Shown here piece after piece: positions 44,301 to 55,987 of a stretch of 64,000 nt of DNA (within the stretch, counting starts at the first letter, position 1; the number at the start of each line of letters is the position of its first letter). Origin of the DNA: Lucinisca nassula (lineage: Eukaryota > Mollusca > Bivalvia > Lucinida > Lucinidae); NCBI GenBank assembly GCA_963580285.1, contig OY757014.1, positions 17,462,088 through 17,526,087 of the forward strand, written 5' to 3'. The notes under the pieces are model-generated. The model saw only the letters and a program-made list of their open reading frames with translations, did not search any database and was not told where the DNA came from. The position numbers were made by a program, and so were the translations under genes.

Positions 44301-44868
44301 AACTGCATCTTATGGAAATAAAAGGCATGATTCAACGAAACAGCACAATACGCTTAAAACGGTTTAAAGGAAAAGTCTCACAAAAATGCATCCCATTCAT
44401 GTGGTTCAGCACAATTACCGAATCAAAATGTCAGGAAGCAAATGTACTTTATAATACCATTTGCGTTGCAACCAGTCGAGAATCTGACGAGGAGACCCGA
44501 GCACTACCTTTCATGTACTACTTACGGCTATTTCCGGTTCTTCATCTATTACTTCATAATTGAGATCTTCGTAATAAATATTCAATTTCAGGAAATTAAA
44601 ACTGAAAAAAGAACAAGAAGACCATGAGGTCGTGATCGCTCCCCCTGCGCCCTGAGTATCATTTGGTCTCTTTTTGGGTCGACTTTTTTACAATCGACCC
44701 AAATTTACTAAATGGCAAAATCTGAATTCATGTTGTTGTCCACGTGACTGTCGCTGATTTAGGAAAACCAATATTATGGTTGTTAATAGAAAACGTCGCG
44801 CCAATACATGTAGGTCAGAAAAATTTATAGACATTGGACAGGAATCGCGTGCTGGGTTTGACAAACAC
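44301..44868. other. No recognisable gene
   Basis: Unremarkable AT-rich sequence. A degenerate element 5' motif (GAACAAGAAGACCATGAGGTC, then GTGATCGCTCC) lies at 44608-44641. Confidence 0.4.
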
Positions 44869-44940
44869 CGAATACCCAGATCAGACGCCACGGATTTCGG
44901 AGTCTGCTCAGCCGGTTGCACAGGGACTACACTGTTTGCT
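44869..44940. repeat. CAAACAGT hairpin family, eroded
   Basis: GACAAACACCGAATACCCAG with partner GGGACTACACTGTTTGC; extra bases in the second arm. Confidence 0.7.
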
Positions 44941-45275
44941 TAATAGTGATATTTAAGTGTTAAATGAAAGAGATAATTATATAGTATTAGTATATAGTAT
45001 AAGAATGCCAGGTTGCTCACGTCACGTTATGAAAGGAAAACAAAAACAATATCTTAATCTAGGCCACGCTATCACGTGGCGACTTTCAGAACATTCCATT
45101 TCATAAAAGTGTTAGATAGAGTCGAGTGTACAAAAAGTAAACAAAAACTTAAATTTGTTTAGAGCAAAAATGAGCAGCCCGGTTTTTTTTAAAGGTGGTA
45201 TCGTTATTAGACCTACAGCGTAGACCCAAATCGGATAGAGAGTACATTCCTTATAATCAGGGTCGGCAATGTTCA

Positions 45276-45393
<118 letters not shown>

Positions 45394-45401
45394 CAACAGT
45401 T

Positions 45402-45552
45402 TCAGGCCCGTACGCAGACTCTGAAAAAGTGGGGAGGGGTACGAATTTCAGGTATTTCGCAGAGGGTGAAAAACTGCATAGATTTGAGAATTTTCCAAAA
45501 TGTGGGGAAGGGGGTGCGTTTGCACCCCTCCCCACCCGGTGTGCGGGCCTGC
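45402..45552. mobile_element. MITE, ~150 bp, beside (TA)n
   Basis: Ends CAGGCCCGTACGC / GTGTGCGGGCCTG, interior with GGGGAGGGG and CCCCTCCCC. Confidence 0.7.
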
Positions 45553-45989
45553 ATCAACAGGTAGAATGAACTTTTTTGTTGAAATATATCGCTGAAGGGG
45601 CTCTGTTTCTGATCACTGTCATTCAGGAGCTGGGATGCAGTGGTGGGACTGAGCGAGGAGAAGACAGAGTTGAAACTATGACAAACATTGTAGGTTCTGA
45701 TCAGCTTGATAAAATGTTTAACATGTGATAATTTTCAAGCAGAGATTTTGTTGCATATGAGGTTAAATATTGCTAATCCAGGAAGATGAATCTGTTGTGC
45801 TGGTTGAATATACGTGTATACAGAAGGTAAATAATTAAAGTTGATGAAGTTGATGTCGCACCTGCCCCCACGCCCAAAACACACACACCTGCCCCATCCA
45901 AAAATTCATGTTTATTTCAGGTAGAAGAAATAAATAATAATGAAAAACAGGACAGAAGTCACAGTCAGCAAGAAACTTTTCACTGATAA

Positions 45990-46789
45990 GTGGTTGGGAG
46001 GGGGAGGGGGCGCTGAAATCGATTTTTCGTAGTCACAATCCGCGCACTTACTTCCCCCGTGGCTGAGACAAATAATTTATTCAGTCTGCATGAAGGCTTC
46101 CTAACTCACTAGTGCCACATCTCCAAGAACATGGAAATCAAACAAATACAGAGATGAAACAACGGTGAGAACTCGACAGCATGTAATAACTGAAATGCAT
46201 GAGCAAAAGAAAACCAACAGTTAGACTCCAGTGGGCCCAACCAGAGTCAGAGCATCAGGTACAACCAACATAACCTAAAATTACATTTTAAGTAAGCATT
46301 CAGAATCTTGGGCCTAACTCGCCGGAGTGCATGCAGTCAGTCATATAACATTAAGTTGGACCCAATCTTTTTGTGTCAAAGAATGATCCTACTTAATTGG
46401 GTACTGAAGTCGTTGCAAGCATATATTTTTCTGAATCTATATACTAAGTCACTATATAGCCCCCGCCCAACGGGGCTTGAAGAAATAGATGGGCTGCTAG
46501 AGCTGAAACATGGCGAGTACTGGTAAACCGCTTAAAGGATCTAAGCCTGCCCAGGCAAAGCGATGCGAGTCGGACCGTCTATGCTTATAATCCCTATTGG
46601 TTTCACGGAGCAATAGTTCTTGAGCTGTCATTACATCTCAATGTCGGGTAAAAGTCCTACAAAATTGGAAGCAATGTCTTCAAAATACATATACAGTGTT
46701 GACGGGGACGTTAAACTTCAAAGCAATCAAATAAACAAAAGTCGCCATAAAATTCGGGTTCCGATAGGCCTTGTTGTAGAAGAGATTTT
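45990..46789 (-). pseudogene. Retroelement fragment: RT C-terminal part and 3' tail (split by SINE-C)
   Basis: On the minus strand: end of the RT-like protein (SEPxFYGDLVYKFR-type region at 46440-46790, CMVVNP-like region near 46330), then tail phrases GGCCCACTGGAGTCTAACTG and TGCTCATGCATTTCAGTTAT. Coding is degraded. Compare the better copies at 48130-48720 and 55330-55625. Confidence 0.7.
46457..46739 (+). mobile_element. SINE-C copy inside a retroelement fragment
   Basis: It splits minus-strand RT coding sequence that is continuous at 48311 and 55546. Flanks AGTCACTATA and AGTCGCCATA (46447, 46740) are a diverged 10-bp duplication. Confidence 0.85.
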
Positions 46790-47020
46790 TTTTTTGTTAT
46801 GGTTTGTCTTTGAATGTGTGTTTCGCTTATATATTTTTGTTTTGGATAGTCAATTGGCCATTTTGTGGGAAACTAACTGTCCGTTTGACTTTCCGCTATT
46901 GATGTTTCCATTGGGGTCTAGTTATTTCATGTTTGTGTTTTTTTTTTCCATCTGGTGTCTCAGATGGGAGCTGTGGGTTAAATGTATCGGTTCCTGGTGA
47001 TTGCCTTCACTTCTATTCTA
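46790..47020 (+). mobile_element. Retroelement 3' tail, plus strand
   Basis: GTTATGGTTTGTCTTTGAAT, GGCCATTTTGTGGGAAACTA, CTATTGATGTTTCCATTGGG, GATGGGAGCTGTGGGTTAAA and GCCTTCACTTCTATT match the family tail. It is inverted relative to both neighbours. Confidence 0.8.
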
Positions 47021-47535
47021 AGTCCAACATTGAATTTAGAAACTAAAGCGGAATGACTCTATAAAACTTAGAAAAGACTTTACATTGTTTATGATTACGA
47101 TAACCCTGATTAAGAAGTTTAGTAGTTAACAATTTATTACGAGGGTTGAAGTCAGTTACATGACGAGACACTCTGTCAAATCGAATTAATTGCGAAATAT
47201 AAACAAAGTAGGATGACACACGAGGAACATAACCATCCAAGGAAGGTAAATTTACAATCTCAAAGTCAAAATCATCGCGTTTATCATACATTTTGCAAGA
47301 AACAAACCCACCTACAATATTTAAATGCAAATAAAAACGTGGCTTCGGTTTCAGAAGAACTAGTTTTATTTAACTGATAAACTTGACTTGATTAAATTTC
47401 GAAGTTGGTATTATCAATAAATCACTTAATAAATCTTGAAGTCAAGCTAAAAGCTTTGATAATTTCCTGTAGGCCTTGTTGCAGAAGTCAAACATTGAAT
47501 TTTGAAACTAAATCGGAATCGTGCCGATAGAATAT
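47021..47535 (-). pseudogene. Retroelement RT C-terminal fragment
   Basis: The minus strand encodes KMYDKRDDFDFEIVNLPSL, DGYVP, YISQLIRFDRVSRHVTDF and LLTTKLLNQGYRNHK, then decays. This block follows the catalytic palm in a large family of invertebrate reverse transcriptases; its F..R...L...L..QGY pattern is reminiscent of Penelope-like elements. Catalytic motifs are missing. Confidence 0.75.
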
Positions 47536-48720
47536 AAGTTAAGGCAATGATCAGGAATCGATACAATTTACCCACAGCTCCCATCAGAGACACCAAAGGG
47601 AAAGAAACACAAACATGAAACAACTAGACCCTAATGGAAATACCAAAAGCAGAAAGCCAAAAGGACAGTTACTTTCCCACAAGATGGCCAATTGGCTTTC
47701 CAAAACAAAATAATATAAACGATACACACACTCAAAGACAAGCCATAACAAAAGTAAACCACGACAGAAGAACCGCCTTGGAACGGTCAGTGAAACGAAT
47801 TCCGCTGGGGGGCTTAAATCGATTTTACGTGGCCACAATTCTCGCCCTTACTTCCGTCGGATTTACACAAATAATTTGTTCAGTCCGCATGAAGGCCTCT
47901 TAACTCATCAGTGCAAAATCTCCGTGAACACAAAAATCAAACAACCACAGAGATGAAACAACGTAGAGGACTCGACAGCAAGAATTCGCTGAAATGCTGG
48001 AGCAAAACAAAACCAACAATTAGACTCAGATGGACCCGACCAGAGACAGAGCATCAGGCACCAACCAACATTACATAAAATAAGGTTCTCTCTGATTCTC
48101 AGTAAGCCTTTACGCTGGAACCGTCATAGAATCTGAGGCCTGGCCCACCGGCATGCAATTAAAGAGGGAAGCAAAGTTGTCAACCGTGACTGGGTTAACT
48201 ACCACGCATGCAGTCTGTCGTATAACCAATCTTTTTATATCGACGAATGATTTTACGTAATTGGGTGCTGAAATCATTGTGATTATATATTTTTTCTGAA
48301 TTTATATGCTAAGTCACCATAAAATTCGGGTTCCGATAGACCTTGCTGCAGAAGAGATTTAAGTCCAACATTGAATTTTGAAATTAAATCGGAATGACGT
48401 CCATAAAATTTTGAAAAGGCTTTGCGTATTTTATGATACCGTTAACCCTTATTAATAAGTTTAGCAGTTACCTATTTTTACGAGTGTTGAAGTCAGTTAC
48501 ATGACTAGACACTCTAGCAAATCGAATTAATTGCGAAATATAAACGCCATAGGATGCCGTACGAGGAACATCACCGTCAAAGAAAGGAAAATTTACGGTC
48601 TCAAAATTAAAATCTCCGCGATTATCATAAATTTTGCAAGAAACAAATCTATCTACAATAGAAAGTTGTAATTCCAAAAACGGGGCCTCGGTATCAGAAG
48701 AATTTGCTTTATTTAACTGT
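47536..48720 (-). pseudogene. Retroelement copy: RT C-terminus plus complete 3' tail
   Basis: Minus strand, 5' to 3': LQLSIVDRFVSCKIYDNRGD, FDGDVPRTASYGVYISQLIR, ARVSSHVTDFNTR (48680-48475), SEPEFYGDLVYKFR-type region (48360-48300), VVNP...LFNCT-like end (48240-48160). Then the non-coding tail to 47536, ending TCGATTCCTGATCATTGCCT. Several stops and shifts; the longest tail-bearing copy here. Confidence 0.78.
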
Positions 48721-48931
48721 AGTTCTGGTGGGGAGTGTAAATTTGACTGATCAAACTATCGAAATAGGTATTGTCAGTATTTAATAAACCATCCACCTAG
48801 AAGTCGAGCTAAATGTTTCAATGATTTCAGATTGGTTTTCAACTGTAAGGTTCATCATGAAGTCTCTTTCATAACTCAGCCACAAGGGGTGCGCAATTTG
48901 TATTAGAAACTACTTTGCGGAGTTTATGATA

Positions 48932-49197
48932 TAGTAGTCGCAGATAAGATTGACTAGGCGGAGCTATTCAGGTGTCGTCAATATATGTCAAATTCGCCGA
49001 GTCAAACAGAAGATTCGGTAGAGTGCCTTTCGCACACTTTATACAGGCGCACAAAATGGTCATATACGCCACAGCTATAGTTGTGTTACAGTTGAATTCA
49101 CACAATCGGGAGACTTGGTTTACCTTTTTATTCATGGAATATTCCTAAGGCAGGTACAAACGATAGTCCGCCAAGTCAATCTTATCTGCGACTACTA
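48932..49197. mobile_element. TA-flanked non-autonomous DNA transposon with 31-bp TIRs
   Basis: The left end TAGTAGTCGCAGATAAGATT continuing GACTAGGCGGA is matched by the right end in 30 of 31 bases. If the outer TA is the target duplication, the element is 262 bp, fitting the Tc1/mariner superfamily. The interior is non-coding. Confidence 0.9.
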
Positions 49198-49430
49198 AAC
49201 CGATAGCTCTGGTTAAGAAGTTAAAATTTTATAACGAGTTTGAAGTCAGATGCAGAACTGCCAACGTCATTGGCCTGCACACATGCGATACCAATTAAAT
49301 GGACTCATAGATCTTATAAGAAGCAAACAAGCAACAAAAAAAACTTCACTGAAAAATGAAAGTACAGAAGCTATCATATACCCTTACTTTTGAGCAAATC
49401 TGGTGCAGTGTAGCGTTTATCGGTTGGTCT

Positions 49431-49494
49431 ACGAAGTCAAGCAACGCGGTCTCTCATTCAGCTACTAACCGCGATTTCCGTTGCTTAACTTCGT
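49431..49494. repeat. Imperfect hairpin
   Basis: ACGAAGTCAAGCAACG / CGTTGCTTAACTTCGT (one mismatch) with GCGG / CCGC further in; followed by an A run (49498-49514). Confidence 0.7.
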
Positions 49495-50082
49495 GAAAAA
49501 AAAAAAAAAAAAAACAACACTATTTGCGTCGTTAAAAAAGCCGGCTCTTAAAGCGGTTGGCTTAACAACGGATATTGCGATAAGTACTTGTATGTGGGAC
49601 TGCGTTGGCGTATTTCGTGGACTATCCGGCAAACGCAACACTGGTGGCAGCAGTGGGATGCGACAAAGCCGCTTGTTTTATGCATAGCCAATAACATACC
49701 TTAAATTTTAACATTTCCGTCCTGAGGGAATACGAAGTGAACTTACTTTAATTCACGACTGTCACGTTGCTTAAGAGTATCACAAACATCAGGTTTTTCC
49801 TCGCATATGCCTTTTAGAAGAACTTCCTGCAATAACAAAAGCTCCTTACATATACATATCTTGACGATACCAGCCACCCATTCACTAAACAATCGGATCT
49901 TTCGAGAATGATATTTGAATTCTAACGCATATATATATTGTTACGGACCGAAATTACTCCTTTCAGTTATCCACCAGTCTTTACCATTCTCTGACAACTG
50001 CGCCAGAGATTCGACTCTTTGGCTCTGTTTTAGAGCACTGGTTTTTTACCCGAGCGGTCCGGGCTCGAAAAAGAAGAGAAGG

Positions 50083-50900
50083 CAATGATCAGGAATCGGT
50101 ACAATTACCTCACACCTCCCATCATTTGTGCCCGGCCTCGGTAGCTCGGTCGGATGCGTTTCTGACTGGTGATCAGGAGGACGCGGGCCCGATACCTGCC
50201 GGGGTCGGCAACATTTTATCGTGGAGATTGATCATGAAATCTTTTCGATGGTCATTCTCTCCCTTTCGCTGCTTCACGAAGGGCAGTTGTCATTTTCTGG
50301 CAAAAGAATGTGCACTGTACTGGTTAACCGCTTATGTATGAGCTTGCCCGATAGTTAAACTGACGGGCTCAAAACGACCTAACTATTGTTGACTGGGTCT
50401 TTAAACTCCAATACAAACAAACCACACCTCCCACCCAAGACATCAAAGGACAAAAACACGATCATAAAACAACTTCACCATTATGAGAAAAAAAATGTCA
50501 CAAGCGGAAAGCCAAAAGGACAAATACTTTCCTTCATAATGGCCAAACAGCTATCCAAACTAAATACATTCGATACATACCTGCAAAGACGAACTATAAC
50601 AACAATAAACCACAACAGAAGAACCGCATTGGAAAGGGGTTTTTTTACTTTGGGACATAAATATATCATACGTGGCCACAATCCAAGCCATTGGTTCTGT
50701 CGTGGTGTAGTCCGCATGAATGTTTACAACCTCATCAGTGAAACATCGCAGGGAACATAAAATCAACAAAGATGAACAACGATGATGACTCAACAGCCTG
50801 AAATAACTGAAATGCTGGAGCAAAAGAAAACCAACAGTTGGCACGCCCGATGGACCCAACCAGAGGCAGAGCATCAGGTGCCTACCGAAATGACATAAAA
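50083..50900 (-). mobile_element. Retroelement 3' tail, minus strand, split by SINE-A
   Basis: From 50900 (GATGCTCTGCCTCTGGTTGG on the minus strand) to 50083 (tail end). The SINE-A at 50122-50422 interrupts it near the 3' end. Confidence 0.82.
50122..50422 (+). mobile_element. SINE-A copy inserted in a retroelement tail
   Basis: Head CGGCCTCGGTAGCTCGGTCG at 50132. The 11-bp duplication CACACCTCCCA at 50111-50121 and 50423-50433 marks insertion into the minus-strand tail copy. Confidence 0.88.
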
Positions 50901-50974
50901 GTTCAAGTTAATATTTAGACTCCCGTTATAGGCGAGAACTTCTTGCTATACGTCTTTTATTTTTGTTACAACTG

Positions 50975-51467
50975 CTGGTTTTCTTTTGTTCCAACATTTC
51001 AGTGGTTTCTTACTGTCGAGTCCTCACCGTTGTTTCATCTCTGTGGTTGTCTGATTTTTGTATTCACGGAGATGTTGCACTGATGAGTTAGGAGGCCTTC
51101 ATGCGGACTAAACAAATTATTTGTCTAAATCGCGACGGAAGTTAGGGCGAGAATTGTGGTCACGTAAAATCGCTTTAAGCCCCCCCCCCCCCAGTGGAAT
51201 TCGTTTCACTGACCGTTCAAAGGCGATTCTTCTGTCGCGATATATTTTTGCTATGGTTTGTCTTTGAGTGTCTGTATCGCTTATGTTATTTTGTTTTGGA
51301 TTGCCGATTGGGCATTTTTTGGGAAAGTAACTGTCCTTTTTGCTTTCCGCTATTGATGTTTCCATTAGGGTCTGTTGTTTCATGTTTGTGTTTCTTTCCC
51401 TTTGGTGTCACTGGTTAATTGTATCGATTCCTGATCATTGCCTTCACTTCTATTTTCCTTGTCATAA
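50975..51467 (+). mobile_element. Retroelement 3' tail, plus strand
   Basis: CTGGTTTTCTTTTGTTCCAA through GCGACGGAAGTTAGGGCGAG, a C(14) run at 51181, and the ATTGTATCGATTCCTGATCA end. With 50083-50900 it makes a head-to-head inverted pair. Confidence 0.85.
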
Positions 51468-52019
51468 GTTCGGGGCTTATCTAGGATCGGATTTCATTTT
51501 GCCGAAAAGGGTTTCGCGTTAATAGCTAAATGATGCCTTCCTTGAACAGGGTGTGTTTCGGACCGCAATTACGCCATTCATTTACGTACCTTGGTAGATT
51601 ATGCATAGTTTAAATGTTTTACTACTGATTTCAATATTCATTAGACTTTGGAGTGGATGTGCTACTCAATAATTTTACTCAATAAAAGTCTAGTCCTAAC
51701 CGATTTCATACTCGTGCTACATACTTTGATCACCAAACTTCAGATTATGACACCACAAACTGACAAGGATAGAAACATAAATAGGCCAATTATGACGCAG
51801 CAAGTGTGCGGTCACCTAATCAGGTACGTTGCACTTTCAGTTATCAGGACGTTTATGTGAATCATCTGAACTGACTTTGAATACAAAGAAACTGGCAGAC
51901 TTTGATGTATATTTCTGGTGCACTGACCTCTGCAATATAATACCTCAGAATGTACCACTTTGATCTGCTTTATTTGACTGAAAGTCTAATGGATATTTAA
52001 ATCGCTAGTATAACCTCAA
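51468..52019. other. No recognisable feature
   Basis: Short open frames have no domain signal. Confidence 0.4.
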
Positions 52020-52095
52020 CTCTGACAACTGCGTCAGGCAGTCGAGCTTGGACTTTCACCCGAGCGGCCGGGTTCGAATCCCACGAAAGGCAGGT
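52020..52095 (+). pseudogene. tRNA-like fragment
   Basis: CCGGGTTCGAATCCCACGA is a B-box-like sequence. A related piece (CCGAGCGGTCCGGGCTCG) lies at 50052. No cloverleaf can be drawn for a functional tRNA. Confidence 0.4.
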
Positions 52096-52337
52096 TTTTA
52101 TCACAGCTATTCTTCTTTCTTTTTGTCCGAATTTCATGCCGAAAGTGTGTAAATGAGTGTTTTTATCGTAAATTTTGAAAGAGCTACAAAATCGTCACCA
52201 CTATATGAACGCATGACGCTCGTTGACTGAACGAACTTAAAATACAATATTTGGTATATTAAATGACCAAAGGTTTTCATCCCAGAGGGTCGGCTGGGGC
52301 CTTAAGATTTACATAAATTTTCTAAGTCAAGTCGTTT

Positions 52338-53110
52338 TTTGCCAAATGATCTGTCTCTGGTCGGGCCTGCCCTAAACCAATTGTTGGTTTTCGTTTGCTC
52401 AAGCATTTCAGTTATTTCAAACTGTCGAGTCCTCTTTGTTGTTTCAATCTCTGTATTCGTTTCATTTTTATAGTCTCGAGAACGTTGCACTGAAGAGTTA
52501 GACTGCTAAACTCTGATTCAGGGTTGTCGGTCTTTTCTACGTTTTATAGGCGTCAGTTCGATTTAGTTTCAAAATTCAATGTTGTACTTAAATCTCTTCT
52601 GGAACAAGGCCTATTTGAACCTCAATTTTATTTATACAAATTCAGAAAAAATGTATGCTTCGATGATTTCTGTACACAATCTTGGATATAAAAACGATTG
52701 GACACAACATAAATGCTATACGACCGTCTGCATGCACGACAGTTAACACCATCATGGTTGATAACTTTGCTTCCTTATTCAATTGCACACCGACGGGTCG
52801 GGCCTCTGAATCTGTGACGGCTCCCGTCTAAAGACTTTATTACTTCAGTAATGCCGGTTGTTGCCTGATGCTCTGTCTCTGGTCGGGTCCACCGGAGCGC
52901 AACTGTCGGCTGTCTTTTGCTCCAGCATTTCAGTTATTTCATACTGTCGAGTCCTCCTCGTTATTTCACCTCTGTATTTGGTTTGATAGTTTTATGTTCT
53001 CGAAGATGTTGCGCTGATGAGTAAGAAATCCTTCATGAGGGCGGAATAAATTATCTTAACCACGACAGAACCAAGGCAAGGGAAAGGATAGTGGCCATGT
53101 AAAATCGATG
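52338..53110 (+). pseudogene. Retroelement tail - RT C-terminus - tail in direct order
   Basis: A tail segment (52338-52510: CTGTCTCTGGTCGGGCCTG, TCTCGAGAACGTTGCACTGA) is followed by RT C-terminal coding (52540-52835: LKSLLEQGLFEPQFYLYKFR, then TVNTIMVDNFASLFNCTP, GRASESVTAPV stop) and a second tail (52860-53110). Tail-coding-tail in one orientation is the partial-tandem (pseudo-LTR) arrangement known for Penelope-like elements. Confidence 0.75.
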
Positions 53111-53194
53111 TTAGCCCAAAGTAAAAGAACAACACTTTTTTAACGTTCAAGGCGGTTAACCCTTATCTTGCTGTTCACGACAACCCCTATCTTT

Positions 53195-53262
53195 GGAAAC
53201 AGTGTAGATCCAGATCAGATGGCTTCTGAAGAAGCCATCTGATCAGGATCTACACTGTTTGG
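53195..53262. repeat. CAAACAGT hairpin family (class ATGGCTTC)
   Basis: GGAAACAGTGTAGATCCAGA / GATCAGGATCTACACTGTTT; the inner stem ATGGCTTC / GAAGCCAT is perfect. Confidence 0.9.
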
Positions 53263-53429
53263 CATTCAGTTTATGAATTTGTAGCAATAAAGTACATCAA
53301 GTAATTTGATTTGATGATAGAGAGAAATGGGTGTGGCTTAAATGAATATTCAGCAAGATAAGGGTTAAGTTCGTATTTGCATGTATTGCTTATAACTTTT
53401 TATTTTGGATAGCCATTTGGCACTTAATA

Positions 53430-53530
53430 ATATATTACGAGTTTTGAAGCCAGTCACGTGATTAGACACGCTGGCAAACCGAATAATTTGGATATATAAA
53501 TAGCGTAGGATGCGAAACGAGGAACATCAC
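53430..53530 (-). pseudogene. Short RT C-terminal fragment
   Basis: The minus strand covers FLDGDVPRFASY...RFASVSNHVTGF-like sequence. Confidence 0.6.
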
Positions 53531-53559
53531 CATCCAAGAATGAAACAAGATGCGTTTGT

Positions 53560-53984
53560 GATACATGAACATGTCCCCGGGCAAGGTGAATTATTTCTTC
53601 AAAGTTGGTCGCAGGTCAAGGTTATAGATCATGTTTTTTGTTGTTGTTGTTGTTGTTGTTGTTGTTGAAGCCCTTGTCACAATGAACCTACATGCTAAAT
53701 TTGAAGGCTCTATCACAAACGGTTCAGAAGCTATGACAAATGGTATTTTTCTTTAAAGTGGGTCAAGGTAACAGTTAATACTTTTTATATGAGTGGAAAA
53801 CAATTGGCACAAGGAACCTACATGCCATATTTGAAGGCTCTACCTCAAATTGTTCAAAAGTTATGACCAATGTTAACTTTTTTCTTTTAAGTAGGTTACA
53901 GGTGAAGATCAAGGTCACGGGTCATTTTTTGTATGTGCGTGAAACCCTTGTCACAAGGAACCTACACGAAAAATATGACGGCTT
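53560..53984 (+). repeat. Tandem array G, ~137-bp monomer with (TTG)n
   Basis: CCTTGTCACAAGGAACCTAC, ATTTGAAGGCTCTA and GTTCAGAAGCTATGAC-type phrases recur near 53680, 53818 and 53954. A (TTG)n run is at 53640-53667. It abuts a retroelement fragment at 53985. Confidence 0.7.
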
Positions 53985-54660
53985 TGCACGCCGGTGGGTC
54001 AGGCCTCAGATTCAATGACGGCTCCAATGTAAATAAAAATCAAAAATGAGTTCCTTTAAGAGCAATGAAAACATTCATAAGAAAGATGATGGGCCATACT
54101 ACGTAGCTTATTGAGAATTAGAGAGATCTAATTCAAGGTAATGTTAGTTTGTGCCTGATGCTCTGTCTCTGGTCGGGCCCATCGGAGTCTAACTGTTGGT
54201 TTTCTTTTGCTCCAGCATTTCAGTGGTTTCTTGCTGTCGAGTCTTCACCGTTGTCTCACCTCTGTGGTTCTTTGATTTTTTGTGTTGATGAGTTAGGAGG
54301 CCTTCATGCTGAACAAATTATTTGTCTAAATCGCGACGGAAGTAAGGGCGAGGATTGTGGCCATGTAAAATCGATTTAAGCCCCCCAATGGAAATCATTC
54401 CACTGACCGTTCCAAGGCAGTGCTTCTGTGGCGGTTTATTTATGGTGTTGTTTGTTACTTACTGTGTGTATCACTTGTGTTTTTTTATTTTGGATGGCCA
54501 TATGGCCATTTTGTGGGAAAGTAACTGTCCTTATGGCCTTCCTTTGTTTAGGTTTCCATTATGGTCTGTTCGCTTAATGTTTGTGTTTCTTTCCCTTTGG
54601 TGTCTTTGATGGGTGAAGTAAGTTAATTGTATCGATTCCTGATCTTTATTTTACTTCTAC
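53985..54660 (+). mobile_element. Retroelement end of coding plus full 3' tail, plus strand
   Basis: It begins with GTGGGTCAGGCCTCAGATTC (end of the RT-like ORF), then the tail from GATGCTCTGTCTCTGGTCGG to CGATTCCTGATC. Paired tail-to-tail with 54763-55625. Confidence 0.82.
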
Positions 54661-54762
54661 TTTATAACCGTTCAAAAGAAGGGTAAATTTGACTGACCAA
54701 ACCATCGAAGTAGGTATTGCCAATATTTGATAAATAATCCAAATAGCTAAACATCGACACTT

Positions 54763-55625
54763 AAAATAGAAGTAGAGGCAATGATCAGGAATCGATACAA
54801 TCAACCCACAGCTCCCATCAGAGAAACCAAAGGGAAAGACAAACAAACATGAAACAACATACCCTAATGGAAACACCAACAGCGGAAAGCCAAAAGGACA
54901 GTTACTTTCCCACAAAATGACCAATAGGCTATCTAAAATAACATAAGCGACACAAACACCCAAATACAAACCATAACAAAAATAAACCACGACAGAAGAA
55001 CCGTCTTGGAACGGTCAGCGGAAAAGAATTCCACTGGGGGTGGGGGGGGGCTGAAATCGATTTTACGTGGCCACAATCCTCGCCCTTACTTCCGTTGCGA
55101 TTTAGACAAATAATTTGTTCAGTCCGCATGAAGACCTCCTAACTTACCAGTGCAACAGCTCCATGAAAACAAATAATCAAACAACCACAGAGTTGGACAA
55201 CGGTGAGGACTTGACAGCAAGAAACCACTAAAATGCTGGAGCAAAAGAAAACCAACAGTTAGACTCCGATGGGCCCGACCAGAGACAGAGCAATAGGCAC
55301 CAACCAACATGACCTTGAATTAGATCTCTCTAATTCTCAATAAGCCTTTACTTAGGAATCGTCATACCCACCGGCGTGCAATTAAAGAGGGAAGCAAAGT
55401 TGTCAACCGTGGTTGGGTTAACTACCATGCATGCAGTCTGTCGTATAACATTTATGTTGTACCCATTCTTTTTATATTGAAGAATGATTTTACGACATTG
55501 GGCGCTGAAGTCATTGCGGTTATATATTTTTTCTGAATTTATATACTAAGTCACCATAAAATTCGGGTTCCGATAAACCTTGTTGCAGAAGCCTCAATAA
55601 CTTGAGTTGCTTTTCAGCCGAGAGG
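54763..55625 (-). pseudogene. Retroelement RT C-terminus and 3' tail, minus strand
   Basis: The minus strand encodes LLQQGLSEPEFYGDLVYKFR (55600-55540), then with shifts RQTACMVVNPTTVDNFASLF (to 55380), then the tail to 54763. A further coding scrap (54668-54755) sits just past the tail end in the same strand, again tail joined to coding. Confidence 0.8.
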
Positions 55626-55630
55626 TTATA

Positions 55631-55928
55631 TTTGTTTTTTGTTTTTTTGATTTGAGGTTTAACGTCCCCGCACTGTATAGGTATTTTTGGAAACGTTGCT
55701 TCCAATTCTGTGGGACTTTTACCCGATATTGAGATGAAATGACATCGCAAGCCCTGTTGCCTATTGTAACCAATAGGATTTATAAGCATGGACTCACGCT
55801 GCTTTGCCTCGGTAGGCTTAGATCCTCTAAGTGGTTTACCAGAACTCGTGTGCGGTCGGTTTCAGCTCTGCGTGGGAGCATCATGCAGCCCATCTATTTC
55901 TTCAAGCCCGAATGAGCGGGGGCGGGGG
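55631..55928 (-). mobile_element. SINE-C copy
   Basis: TTTAACGTCCCCG through ATTTCTTCAAGCCC and GGGCGGGGGG. The target duplication is not clear. Confidence 0.8.
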
Positions 55929-55987
55929 GATACGAAAGAACGCATTTAACAGTTACAAATCAGCCGAAAGGTACACCATGAAGTCTT

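Larger units (their letters stand above)
48721..50082. other. No gene; MITE and hairpin inside
   Basis: Apart from the MITE at 48932-49197 and the hairpin at 49431-49494, no feature is seen. A tRNA-like scrap lies at 50010-50070. Confidence 0.4.

Noticed and set aside
46620..55129. Hydrophobic frames such as LLWFVFECVYRLYYFVLDS and its antisense KDSYFPTKWPIGFPKQNN
   Set aside because: Both derive from the 3' tail of the retroelement, are open on both strands in some copies, and are interrupted in most.
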